Source of the DNA: Palauibacter sp965207805
GTDB taxonomy: Bacteria; Gemmatimonadota; Gemmatimonadetes; Palauibacterales; Palauibacteraceae
NCBI GenBank assembly: GCA_965207805.1
Contig: OZ242312.1
Coordinates: 3,038,001-3,102,000, forward strand
Length of the DNA: 64,000 nt
Direction of reading: 5' to 3'
Below are positions 27,620-35,472 of this stretch, piece by piece. A program made the translations under genes and the position numbers. Each line of letters begins with the position of its first letter. The first letter of the stretch is position 1. The notes beneath the pieces are model-generated. The model was not told the DNA's origin. It was given only the letters and a program-made list of their open reading frames with translations, and made no database searches.

Positions 27620-27850
27620 CTAGACGGCCCGGGCGATCGCCTCCCTCGCAGGCGCAGCCTTCAGTTTCGGCGTCGATTGGGCCGGCACCGTCAGGACTTC
27701 TCCGGTTTCGGCATCCACGCCGACAAGGACGTTCCTGACCGTCGCCTTCGACTTCTCGAGTTCGACCGTTCGGTACTCGTAAACGATCTCGACCCGCCCA
27801 CGTTCCGGCGCCAGAGCGTACCCGCGATCTCCTTCCCGCAAGACCTTCAT
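27620..27850 (-). CDS. Small protein coupled to a DUF433 antitoxin
   Basis: The 76-residue protein starts ATG 27850, one base after the DUF433 stop (TGAGATG) and behind AGGGAG. The sequence MKVLREGDRGYAL..VEIVYEYRTVELEKS..VLVGVDAETGEVLTVPAQ is a small beta-rich domain with no Cys. DUF433 genes normally pair with a DUF5615 PIN-like toxin (MKFLLDEN-type start); this protein is not of that type. It may be an alternative partner or an unrelated operon member. Confidence 0.7.
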   Translation of the reverse strand: MKVLREGDRGYALAPERGRVEIVYEYRTVELEKSKATVRNVLVGVDAETGEVLTVPAQSTPKLKAAPAREAIARAV

Positions 27851-27851
27851 C

Positions 27852-28076
27852 TCAACTCCCTGCTGTGTGGCGGCGCCGCTCACGCGCCGCGGCGAACGCC
27901 CGCACCGCCCGGATGTCTTCCGGCTCCAGGTCAGGGAAATCCGCCAGGATCTCCTCTTCGGTCATCCCGGAGGACAGGTACTCCAGCACATCGTACACCG
28001 TGATCCGGAGCCCCCGAATGCACGGCTTACCGGCTCTCTTGCCCGGCTCCAGCGTGATGCGTTCCGAATGATCCAT
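27852..28076 (-). CDS. DUF433 family (antitoxin-type) protein
   Basis: The 74-residue protein matches DUF433 closely: ITLEPGKRAGKPCIRGLRITVYDVLEYL, GMTEEEILADFPDLEPEDIRA. DUF433 proteins are winged-helix antitoxins found with PIN-like toxins. The ATG at 28076 is only six bases from a promoter-like TATTCT in the repeat copy upstream, so the mRNA may be nearly leaderless. Confidence 0.85.
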   Translation of the reverse strand: MDHSERITLEPGKRAGKPCIRGLRITVYDVLEYLSSGMTEEEILADFPDLEPEDIRAVRAFAAARERRRHTAGS

Positions 28077-28312
28077 GCCCCAGAATACCCGGGGCCCGGA
28101 CGGGAGGCCAAGCTTCGTCGGTCGCCAGGGGCGAGCGGAAACTCCGTCGCCCACGGGGGGGGTGTGCGTCGCGACGGGCGCCCGCCGCCCCCCCAATTCA
28201 GGGGAGTTCCGCAGGCACGAGGGGCTGCTACGATGCGAGCGCAGCAGGACGCTGATGAGGAGCGGTTGAGACTGCGGCGGACCTTGGTGGTACGCGTGCA
28301 AGGAGGTGGTGA
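28075..28312. repeat. Dispersed intergenic repeat, copy 2
   Basis: The left part (28075-28122) is nearly identical to 30182-30230 (CCCCAGAATACCCGG..GCCCGGACGGGAG). The middle carries a C7/AATTCA/GGGG palindrome (28190-28206). The right part (28239-28303) carries the GACGCTGATGAGG..GGTTGAGACTGC..GGACCTTGGTGG core seen in copies 1 and 3. It separates DUF433 from a small membrane-protein gene. Confidence 0.7.
28082..28111 (-). promoter_or_regulatory. Promoter-like segment for DUF433
   Basis: On the minus strand TTGGCC is followed 18 bases later by TATTCT. The same arrangement (TTGGCT, 17 bases, TATTCT) is at 30190-30218 upstream of lepB inside the third repeat copy. Conservation in two contexts supports a sigma-70-like promoter. 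Confidence 0.45.
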
Positions 28313-28347
28313 TGGGCAAGGAGAACAAGGTGGCGAAGACCAAGTGA
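28312..28347 (+). CDS. 11-codon ORF with a strong ribosome-binding site
   Basis: AAGGAGGTGGTG directly precedes an ATG that opens MGKENKVAKTK and a TGA. The TGA overlaps the GTG of the next small gene (GTGA). It may be a leader peptide that feeds ribosomes to the downstream start. Confidence 0.4.
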   Translation: MGKENKVAKTK

Positions 28348-28544
28348 CTTCCGAGGTTTGGACGGCCATCGGGTCCGTCGGGGGAACGATTGCCGTTCTG
28401 CTGCCGCTCCAGCTCAAGACGCTGAGCGACATCGCCGATCTGCGGGAAAGGATGGCACGGGTGGAGGAGCGGACTGAGGATCTGCTGGAGCGCTATACCA
28501 ACGCCCTGCATCCGCGCGGAGGCAACCGGAAGAAGAGCGGCTGA
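28344..28544 (+). CDS. Small membrane protein with coiled-coil tail
   Basis: Translation from GTG 28344 gives 66 residues: a helix (WTAIGSVGGTIAVLLPLQL) and a heptad tail (LSDIADLRERMARVEERTEDLLERY) ending in basic residues. The layout resembles XhlA-type or holin-accessory small proteins, and matches the 80-residue protein at 30416-30658. Function unknown. Confidence 0.55.
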   Translation: MTSEVWTAIGSVGGTIAVLLPLQLKTLSDIADLRERMARVEERTEDLLERYTNALHPRGGNRKKSG

Positions 28545-28743
28545 AGAGCTCCGCAGATGCGCGCACCGGTCGAAAGACCCTGGACGAGGGAGGTCATTTC
28601 CGTTACCGAAACCACGCAGGAATGGCTAGACCGCCAGCTGGAGAAACTACAGCCGCCAACGCGGCCGATTCCTCCACCACGCGCGCCAGCGCCGCCGCCC
28701 GCGCCATCTCCACCTCGGCTACCTCTTCCCTTCGGCCGGAAAG

Positions 28744-28791
28744 CTTCAGGACGGCGAGGCCGTTGACGTGGATCTGGTAGACTACCACTGA
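28744..28791 (+). pseudogene. C-terminal remnant of a HigB toxin
   Basis: Sixteen codons read LQDGEAVDVDLVDYH and stop, very close to the usual HigB C-terminus (EDGDAYDVDYEDYH). The position 18 bases before the HigA start fits a higBA operon. The conserved HigB core upstream is missing, so the toxin is dead. Confidence 0.5.
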
Positions 28792-28809
28792 CGGGAGGGA
28801 GGACGGGTC

Positions 28810-29130
28810 ATGGACGGCACAGGTGGCGAGCGCGTGGGTGCGATGGTGAACCCCCCGCACTTGGGCGAACTGATCCGTGAGAGCATGGACGAGGCCGGGT
28901 GGAACGTGACCGAGACGGCGGCACACCTCGGGTGCGAGCGCGGGACCCTGTCGCGACTGCTGAACGGCAAGGCTGGCGTCTCGGCAAACATGGCGCTCGC
29001 GTTGGAGGCCCTCGGCTGGGGTACAGCCGATCACTGGATGCGGATGCAGGCGAGTTATGAGCTTGCGCATGCGCGAACGGCACGCGGATGGCGCGAGGAG
29101 GTTGGGGCGCGCGATACGGCCCCACGGTAA
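28810..29130 (+). CDS. higA: HigA-family antitoxin (toxin-less)
   Basis: The 106-residue protein has NPPHLGELIRESMDEAGW, a helix-turn-helix (TETAAHLGCERGTLSRLLNGKAGVSANMALALEALG) and the C-terminal WMRMQASYELAHAR typical of HigA. GGGAGGGAGG precedes the ATG. HigA normally binds HigB and represses the operon; here only the last codons of higB remain upstream, so it is an orphan. Confidence 0.88.
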   Translation: MDGTGGERVGAMVNPPHLGELIRESMDEAGWNVTETAAHLGCERGTLSRLLNGKAGVSANMALALEALGWGTADHWMRMQASYELAHARTARGWREEVGARDTAPR

Positions 29131-29319
29131 CGCCACCGGCGAAGACCCTGGACGACCTGACCGCCCGCGACTAGGTCGAGAGCAATCCCCTCGATCTGGA
29201 ATCATCTCTCAACGCGGCCGCCCTAGCGGCGAAGAACCCAAGGGCGAGCGCCTGCTGCCGGCTTGACCGTCAGATTCCGCCCTGGTCGCGGCGATCAAGA
29301 GGGAAGGAGAGGAGAGGCA

Positions 29320-29424
29320 ATGAGTACGTTCGGAGAAGACCTGATCCAGTCGCTGAACGAAGCCTTGGCTCATGCGAAGGGCGAAGGCCCAGCCATCGTG
29401 CACGCGCCGGTGACCCCACGCTAG
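29320..29424 (+). pseudogene. N-terminal fragment of an XRE-type antitoxin
   Basis: GGAGAGGAGAGG precedes ATG 29320, which opens FGEDLIQSLNEALAHAKGEGPAIVHAPVTPR and a TAG. This is the usual N-terminus of XRE antitoxins that pair with RelE/HigB toxins; the helix-turn-helix that should follow is absent. The ATG overlaps a TGA of an upstream fragment reading ALVAAIKREGEERQ, which looks like the toxin C-terminus. Confidence 0.55.
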
Positions 29425-30155
29425 CGTGGCGGAGGCCCGATTCTCCTCGGTCTCATCGCCGTCAGGAAGCGAAACGGCTTCAGAGCTTCACGGTCGTACG
29501 AGTAGTATAGGAATAGCGGCGTTCCCTGCATCCTGCGGCGTTCCACGAAGCCCCACGACCGCGAGTCGAAGCTGTCGTCTCGGTTGTCCCCCATCATGAA
29601 GTACCGCGCCTCGGGAACGGTGATTGGACCCCAGTTGTCACGCGTCGGTTGGTACGTGTCGCGGGACAACTCTGGCAACAAGTAGTCCGCTTGCCACAAC
29701 ATCTTCGGGTCGAAGGAGTCGGGGATCCGTGGATTCCGCCGTACGTAGGGCTCATCGATGGCGACGCCGTTCCGGTAAAGGACGCCGCCATCCATGCGAA
29801 GCGTGTCGCCGGGCAGCCCGACCGTGCGCTTGACGATGTCGAGTCCCGGGGAGTGGTCGGCGCGAAATACGATGATGTCGCCGTGCTCCGGTTGGGCGTA
29901 CCCTGGAAGGTTGGAGTTCGTGAAGGGAATCGGGGCTCCGAGCGACACCTTGTTCACGAGGACAAAGTCGCCCACCAGCAGCGTTTCCTCCATCGAGCCC
30001 GAATCGATCACGAACGTGGCCATCAGGAACGTCCGGCTGACGATGAAGAAGAAGGTCACGAGAGCCACCGTGCGACCCCAATCAAGAAACCACGCCTTGC
30101 TGAAGCGCGCCGGACGCGGCGGATTCTTCGGCTCCGGTCGACGACGTCGCTTCAT
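29421..30155 (-). CDS. lepB: Signal peptidase I
   Basis: The 244-residue protein has one N-terminal helix (VALVTFFFIVSRTFLMATFVI), the catalytic Ser54 in DSGSMEETLL, Lys109 in DIVKRTVGLPGD and the box-E motif MMGDNRDDSFDSRSWG. It cleaves Sec and Tat signal peptides on the outer face of the inner membrane. It has a single membrane span, as in the short bacterial form. Its upstream region is the third repeat copy with a promoter-like segment. Its last bases overlap the antisense XRE fragment. Confidence 0.95.
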   Translation of the reverse strand: MKRRRRPEPKNPPRPARFSKAWFLDWGRTVALVTFFFIVSRTFLMATFVIDSGSMEETLLVGDFVLVNKVSLGAPIPFTNSNLPGYAQPEHGDIIVFRADHSPGLDIVKRTVGLPGDTLRMDGGVLYRNGVAIDEPYVRRNPRIPDSFDPKMLWQADYLLPELSRDTYQPTRDNWGPITVPEARYFMMGDNRDDSFDSRSWGFVERRRMQGTPLFLYYSYDREALKPFRFLTAMRPRRIGPPPR

Positions 30156-30179
30156 AGCTTCGATCCCCTCTCAGGAGCC

Positions 30180-30330
30180 TCCATGCCCCAGAATACCCGG
30201 AGCCCGGACGGGAGCCAAACTTCGTCGAGTGCCCCGTGCCGAGCGAGACGCGTTTGATGCGCGGTTGAGACCGCGGCGGACCCTGGTGTTTACAGCGGGC
30301 CAGGCTCCGGGGATATCCACCCCGGCAGGC
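30180..30330. repeat. Dispersed intergenic repeat, copy 3
   Basis: It contains both the CCCCAGAATACCCGG..CCCGGACGGGAG part (30186-30212) and the GATGCGCGGTTGAGACCGC..GGACCCTGGTGTTTACAGC core (30256-30296). It lies between lepB and a small membrane-protein gene, the same arrangement as copy 2. Confidence 0.7.
30190..30218 (-). promoter_or_regulatory. Promoter-like segment for lepB
   Basis: TTGGCT, a 17-base spacer and TATTCT on the minus strand, about 35 bp upstream of the lepB ATG and matching the segment upstream of DUF433. Confidence 0.45.
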
Positions 30331-30415
30331 GATGTCGTACGGAGCCACGCACGGCAAGTTAGCGTCCGAACGCTTGGCGTAGTACGGTGTTAGCAGTCGT
30401 AGAAAGGAAGAACAC

Positions 30416-30658
30416 GTGGCACGCGTTAACCAAAAAACGTTGCTGAGTTGGGCGTCCTTCGGGGTGTCCTTCGTCATGCTTGTGATCATGCTGGCCAGCG
30501 GGCTGTTCTCGTTCTCGGGCCGTCTGGGAACGATGGAAGGCAAGATCGAATCCCTGGAGGCCAACATGTCAGATGGGTTTGACCGGCTCAATACACGTTT
30601 GATCAGTATTGAGGAAGCGCTCCGTGGAATGCCGTCGTTGCGCGCTGACGAGGAGTAG
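30416..30658 (+). CDS. Small membrane protein with coiled-coil tail
   Basis: From GTG 30416 (AAAGGAAGA upstream) the 80-residue protein has one helix (ASFGVSFVMLVIMLASGLFSF) and a heptad tail (MEGKIESLEANMSDGFDRLNTRLISIEEAL). Layout and genomic position match the 66-residue protein at 28344. Family not decided; XhlA-like or polymerisation-type coiled coil is possible. Confidence 0.65.
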   Translation: MARVNQKTLLSWASFGVSFVMLVIMLASGLFSFSGRLGTMEGKIESLEANMSDGFDRLNTRLISIEEALRGMPSLRADEE

Positions 30659-30728
30659 GAGCGACCAGGGATCACCCAAGGCGACGGCTTCGCGAAGACT
30701 CTACGGAACAACGGGGTTCACCGCCGGC

Positions 30729-31184
30729 CTAGGTCAGCAAACGGACGTCGAAGGAGAAGGGACGGGACCCGGTAGCCCGGACGCCGGCGGCGTCCGCATG
30801 CAGTGGATTCACGAGCACGTTGCTCTCTTCAGGGACGAGCACGGACGGAACCCTTAGTAGCAGCGCTTCCCCTCCTCTCGCCCATTCCCCGCCGATCTCC
30901 TGACATTCGGGAGGTGGCGGAGTGTGCCGCCAATCGGCAGGTAGAGATGAAGGCTCGTAGGCCAGTTCGGTCGCGTCGTCGGGGACGCTGATTCTCAGGG
31001 CAACCAGATCGTCGGGTGCATCTTCCGCGTCGATGTGCACCAGGTATTCCAGCGCTGCCAGCGAGAGGTGGGAAGACGCGTAGACCGCGGGCGTTCCGCG
31101 AGGCGTCCACCGTGCACCGTAGAGGCGGGCTCCCTCGCCATCCAGAGCCGCGTGAGCCTCGCGTGTGATCCGCCAGAGTTCCAA
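30729..31184 (-). CDS. RES-domain toxin (NAD+ phosphorylase type)
   Basis: The 151-residue protein has the RES motifs: LWRITREAHAALDGEGARLYGARWTPRGTPAVYAS with the essential Arg and Tyr/Glu positions, LAALEYLVH and the C-terminal NVLVNPLHADAAGV. RES toxins degrade NAD+. No ATG or GTG exists between the antitoxin stop (31221) and the conserved WRIT motif, so the start is a TTG at 31184, probably dependent on coupling to the antitoxin. Confidence 0.88.
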   Translation of the reverse strand: MELWRITREAHAALDGEGARLYGARWTPRGTPAVYASSHLSLAALEYLVHIDAEDAPDDLVALRISVPDDATELAYEPSSLPADWRHTPPPPECQEIGGEWARGGEALLLRVPSVLVPEESNVLVNPLHADAAGVRATGSRPFSFDVRLLT

Positions 31185-31220
31185 GGGCGATTCAGCGTTG
31201 CAGGGGGTGCGGGCTTGTCG

Positions 31221-31652
31221 CTACGCGCCGAGCCCATGCTCGATGCGCCCCAGCTCCTGCTCGACAAGGCGGGCGCCGACATCGCTGGCCAGAAGGTCCA
31301 GGGGTCGGCGTCCCTGTAGAGCACGGTTGGGCTTGCGGAGCCAGCGCGCTGCCTTGCCGCCGTCGCCGATCGCTTCTTCGGCCGAGGCGACGACGCGGAC
31401 CACGCGGGCGAGGCGGTCCGACTGGGCACTGCTCAGCTGGCCCCCCGAGCGCTTCCTGTGGGCCAGCGTACGCCGCGGGATGACCAGTTCATGAAGTTCG
31501 GGCGCGCGCAGAGCACCGGTCTTCACTGCGCTTTCGGCGGCCTTGACCGGCAGCCCGATCCGGATCGCAGCTTCCAGGTCCAGATCGGACCGGATGTCAC
31601 GACCGAGAGTCTGCCGTCCACCAAGGTATTCCGTCAAAGTCTGGGTGGTCAT
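31221..31652 (-). CDS. Xre/MbcA/ParS-type antitoxin
   Basis: The 143-residue protein (from ATG 31652) ends with the MbcA/ParS/Xre toxin-binding domain: VVRVVASAEEAIGDGGKAARWLRKPNRALQGRRPLDLLASDVGARLVEQEL. The N-terminal half has the DNA-binding region. It precedes the RES toxin in the standard order. An in-frame ATG at 31709 lacks support. Confidence 0.88.
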   Translation of the reverse strand: MTTQTLTEYLGGRQTLGRDIRSDLDLEAAIRIGLPVKAAESAVKTGALRAPELHELVIPRRTLAHRKRSGGQLSSAQSDRLARVVRVVASAEEAIGDGGKAARWLRKPNRALQGRRPLDLLASDVGARLVEQELGRIEHGLGA

Positions 31653-31827
31653 CTGCCCTCCCGCGCAAAATTGCACACAAAATATCGGCAAACGCCCGCC
31701 CTCCGTCAAGGACCTTTGCGCGACTCAGTGCACGTCCCGTCCATGGAAAATCCGCTATCTTTCAGGGATGGGGTGTCAGCGGGAGAGCAGGGATCGACCA
31801 TCGCAACCGCAGCCAGGGGGGCCAGCC

Positions 31828-34551
31828 ATGGCGCGTCGAGGCCAGTACCACACGGACGGTAGGGAGACACTGAACGCGCCGGGGCTGATATGGACACTCG
31901 CCATTGTGGGTCTGGCGGTGCTCAGCCCGGTGCAGCTCCTGGCCCAGCAGGGCGACATCACGGGGCGGGTGACCGACCTGGAGACGGGCAGCCCCGTGAG
32001 CGGCGCCGCCGTCGAGGTCCTGGGCCGGCAATCGGGCCCGGTCATCGCCGACGACTCCGGCGCCTTTCGGGTCACGGTCCCGGCCGGCACCTACTCCATC
32101 CTGGTCACGCGGATCGGCTACGAGACGGCGCGCATCGACGGAGTCGGCGTCGAGGCGGGGGGCACGGAGACTGTCACGGTCGAACTCCGTTCCCGTGCGC
32201 TGGCGCTGAACCCGCTGGTCGTCACCGCGTCGCGCCGCGAGGAGAAGGAACTCGACGCCCCGGCCTCGGTCTCGACGCTCACCGGCGAGCAGATCTCCAG
32301 GATGATCGCGCGCACGCCCGCGGATCATATCAAGACGCTGCCGGGGGTCGACCTCGCGAGTACGGGACTGACGCAGAGCTACGTGGTCGTGCGGGGATTC
32401 AACAACGTCTCGTCCGGGCGGTTGCTCAGCATCGTGGACAACCGTTACGCGCGCATCCCGGCGCTGAGGATCAACGCCATCAACATGATTCCCACCACCG
32501 ACATGGACATCGAGAGGATCGAGCTGGCGCGCGGACCGGGGGCCGCCCTCTACGGTCCCAATGCGGCCGAGGGCGTCATGCACATCATCACGTCCTCGCC
32601 GATCGACAAGCCGGGCACGACGGTGTCCATGGCCGGCGGGGAGCGGTCCGTATACCAGTTGCTCTTCCGGAGCGCGACCGCCGTGTCCGAGCGCTTCGGA
32701 CTGAAGATCTCCGGCCAATACCTGCGGGGGAACGACTGGGAATACGTGGACCCCTGGGAGGAGGCGGCGCGCGAGGCAAGCCCCGGCCATCCGCGCATCG
32801 GCGTGCGCGACCCGGTCAATGAGCGCTACTTCGCCGACCTCCGCACCGACTTCCGGTTCTCCGACGACGGCGAATTCATCCTGTCGGGCGGTCTCAACAA
32901 CTCGCTGAGCAGCATCAACCTTACCAGCATCGGGTCCGCGCAGACGCACGACTGGCAGTACCGCTACGGGCAGGCGCGGCTGCTCAAGGGCCGGCTGTTC
33001 GCGCAGTTCTTTCTCAACCAGACGCACTCGGGGGACAACAGCTACCTGCTGCGTAGCGGGGAGCTGATCGTCGACCGGTCGCGCACCATGGCGGCCCAGT
33101 TGCAGCACGGGTTCGACTGGGGCTCCCGGCAGCGCTTCACGTACGGGTTCGACTGGCAGCGCACCGAGCCGCGCTCCGAGGGCACGATCTACGGCCGCAA
33201 CGAGGACGACGATCTGCTGGTCGAGACCGGCGCCTACCTGCACTCCGAGACGCGTCTGGGCGACCGGTTCGACCTGGTGACCGCGCTGCGGGCCGACCAC
33301 CACAACCGCTTGGCGGACATCAACCTCTCGCCCCGGGCGGCGCTCGTGTTTCGTCCCGGGGAGGGCCACAATCTGCGCCTGACCTACAACCAGGCGTACG
33401 CGACGCCCTCGACGTCCGCCCTGTTCCTGGACATCCCGACCGGCATGCTCCCGATCGCGCCGGGCGTCGGATACACGCTGCGTGCACACGGCGTTCCTTC
33501 CGGGGGCATCACCTTCGCGGACCGGTGCCAGGGGGGATTCATGGGCCACTGCATGCGTTCCCCGTTCCTCCCGGGCCAACTCCCCGCCAACGCCGCGCTG
33601 TTCTGGGACTCGCTGATCGGGCAGTTCGCACCCGAGGCGCTGCGCCCCTTGCTGCTGGGACCCGGAATGCGGCCCACCGATCCCGCGCTGGGTACGGTCT
33701 TCCGGCGTCTCAACACGGACGCGCTCGGACCGGCCGGTGGAGACGTGTTCCCCCTCGACTCCGGGCCCGTCGAGCTGCCCGAACTCGTGCCGACCGTCTT
33801 CAACACCATCGAGGCGGGGTACAAGGGACTGATCCGGAACCGCGTGAGGCTGGCCGTCGACCTGTATTTCGCCAACGTCGAGAACTTCGTCGGGGCGCTG
33901 AAGGTCGAATCTCCCAACGTCTTCCTCGACCCGGCCTCCACGGGCGCGTTCCTGGCGAGCCGTCTCGGGCCGCTGGTTCAAGCCGGGCATGTCACGACCG
34001 AACAGATTGCCGAACTGGCCGCCGGTCTCGCCGAAGTCCCGGTCGGCGCCGTCACGCCGGACCAGTTCGACGCGCCGGACCTGCTGCTGGCCTCGCGCAA
34101 CTTCGGCTCGGCCAGCTACTGGGGTGCCGACTTCTCCACCCAGTTCATCGTCTCCGACCGGGTCAGCCTGACCGCGGCCTACTCCTTCCAGAGCAAGGAG
34201 TGCTTCGACTTCGACGAGGACGGGGACTGCCCCGGAAGCGACGACCTGTCGCTCAATGCCCCGAGCCACAAGGGCTCCGTGGGGTTCGCGTTCACCGACC
34301 GCGCCCGCGGACTCGTGCTCGACGGACGCTGGCGTTTCACGGATGGGTTCGACATGAGGTCGGGCGTGTTCGCCGGGGCCGTGGACGCCTACCACATCCT
34401 GGACCTGACGGCCGGCTATCAGCTTCCGTTCCGGCCGAACGCCCGCCTGGAACTGACGGTGTACAACCTGCTCAACAACGTGCACCGGGAGTTTGTGGGG
34501 GCGCCGGAGCTGGGGCGGCTGGCCTTGTTGCGGGTGCGCTATGATTTCTGA
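31828..34551 (+). CDS. TonB-dependent outer-membrane receptor
   Basis: From ATG 31828 the 907-residue protein has a signal peptide (LAIVGLAVLSPVQLLAQQ), a CarboxypepD_reg-like domain (GDITGRVTDLETGSPVSGAAV), a plug domain (EEKELDAPASVSTLTGEQI..VVRGFNN..IERIELARGPGAALYGPNA) and a long barrel ending LALLRVRYDF, the C-terminal aromatic typical of outer-membrane proteins. A Cys-containing loop (FADRCQGGFMGHCMR) is in the barrel. The ligand is unknown. The gene overlaps the next hydrolase by 11 bases. Confidence 0.93.
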   Translation: MARRGQYHTDGRETLNAPGLIWTLAIVGLAVLSPVQLLAQQGDITGRVTDLETGSPVSGAAVEVLGRQSGPVIADDSGAFRVTVPAGTYSILVTRIGYETARIDGVGVEAGGTETVTVELRSRALALNPLVVTASRREEKELDAPASVSTLTGEQISRMIARTPADHIKTLPGVDLASTGLTQSYVVVRGFNNVSSGRLLSIVDNRYARIPALRINAINMIPTTDMDIERIELARGPGAALYGPNAAEGVMHIITSSPIDKPGTTVSMAGGERSVYQLLFRSATAVSERFGLKISGQYLRGNDWEYVDPWEEAAREASPGHPRIGVRDPVNERYFADLRTDFRFSDDGEFILSGGLNNSLSSINLTSIGSAQTHDWQYRYGQARLLKGRLFAQFFLNQTHSGDNSYLLRSGELIVDRSRTMAAQLQHGFDWGSRQRFTYGFDWQRTEPRSEGTIYGRNEDDDLLVETGAYLHSETRLGDRFDLVTALRADHHNRLADINLSPRAALVFRPGEGHNLRLTYNQAYATPSTSALFLDIPTGMLPIAPGVGYTLRAHGVPSGGITFADRCQGGFMGHCMRSPFLPGQLPANAALFWDSLIGQFAPEALRPLLLGPGMRPTDPALGTVFRRLNTDALGPAGGDVFPLDSGPVELPELVPTVFNTIEAGYKGLIRNRVRLAVDLYFANVENFVGALKVESPNVFLDPASTGAFLASRLGPLVQAGHVTTEQIAELAAGLAEVPVGAVTPDQFDAPDLLLASRNFGSASYWGADFSTQFIVSDRVSLTAAYSFQSKECFDFDEDGDCPGSDDLSLNAPSHKGSVGFAFTDRARGLVLDGRWRFTDGFDMRSGVFAGAVDAYHILDLTAGYQLPFRPNARLELTVYNLLNNVHREFVGAPELGRLALLRVRYDF

Positions 34552-35458
34552 GGAGGGCGATCCCCCGGTCTGGGAGGTGCCGGAGCCCCTGGCCGTGCAT
34601 GACGCGCGCCTGGGCGACGGCGCCGTGACCACGCTCCGGCGCCGCGGGAATCCCTCCGGCCCGCGCATCGTTCTCAGCCACGGCAACAGCCTCGCGATCG
34701 ACCTCTACTACCCGTTCTGGTCGCTGTTCGCGGACGACTTCGATCTCGTGCTCTACGACCTCAGGAACCACGGCTGGAATGCTCCCGGGCCGCTGCGCAG
34801 GCACCATGTGCCCACGCTCATCGACGACCACCTGCGCATCCAGGAGGCCATCGAGGAGGGTTTCGGGAAGAAGCCGCAGGCCGGCGTGTTCCATTCTCTC
34901 TCGGGGCTGGTCTCGCTGCTGTCCCCGACGCGAGGGGGGGAGTTCGTGGCCCGCGTTCTCTTCGATCCGCCGCTGTGCGAGGTGGGCCCCGCCCGGGAGA
35001 CGTGTCGCGACGTGGCGAGGCGGGCGGCCAAGATGACGCTGGCGCGCACGGACCGGTATCCGACCCGCGCGGACTTCGCCGAGGTGCTGCTTGACATGCC
35101 CGCCTTCCAGTACGTGGTCCCCGGCGTCCGCCGCCTCATGGCCCGGACGACGCTGCGCCGATCCCCGGACCGGGACGGCTACATTCTTCGTTGTCCGCGC
35201 GAATATGAGGCCCGGATCTACAGGTACGGCGGACTGTATGCGGCGTTGATCGACTTCGGGGCACTCGCCTGTCCGACGATGGTCATGGGGGCCGATCCCG
35301 GCATCCCGCATACCTATTTCCCGACCACCGAACTCCATCATATTCCGACCGTGGACTATGCCTGGCTGCCCGGGGGGACGCACCTCACGCAACTGGAGCA
35401 GCCGGAGGCGAGCGCGGCGGCGACGCTGGACTACCTGAAGGCGAACGGCCTGTTCTGA
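34541..35458 (+). CDS. Alpha/beta-fold hydrolase coupled to the TonB receptor
   Basis: The 305-residue protein (ATG 34541, inside the end of the receptor gene) has LSHGNSLAID as oxyanion region, VLYDLRNHGWN, and GVFHSLSGL as nucleophile elbow with Ser. The Asp and His are probably in MVMGADPGIP and LPGGTHLTQLE. No signal peptide is seen. Overlap with the receptor suggests it processes the imported ligand; the substrate is unknown. Confidence 0.86.
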   Translation: MISEEGDPPVWEVPEPLAVHDARLGDGAVTTLRRRGNPSGPRIVLSHGNSLAIDLYYPFWSLFADDFDLVLYDLRNHGWNAPGPLRRHHVPTLIDDHLRIQEAIEEGFGKKPQAGVFHSLSGLVSLLSPTRGGEFVARVLFDPPLCEVGPARETCRDVARRAAKMTLARTDRYPTRADFAEVLLDMPAFQYVVPGVRRLMARTTLRRSPDRDGYILRCPREYEARIYRYGGLYAALIDFGALACPTMVMGADPGIPHTYFPTTELHHIPTVDYAWLPGGTHLTQLEQPEASAAATLDYLKANGLF

Positions 35459-35472
35459 GGGTGTCGGTCAGG

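Noticed and set aside
28557..28766. 69-codon Pro-rich plus-strand frame before higA
   Set aside because: Low complexity and no ribosome-binding site; a different frame in the same place holds the HigB tail.
31762..34686. 974-codon open frame antisense to the TonB receptor
   Set aside because: Composition is that of a GC-rich shadow; the plus strand has plug and barrel motifs.
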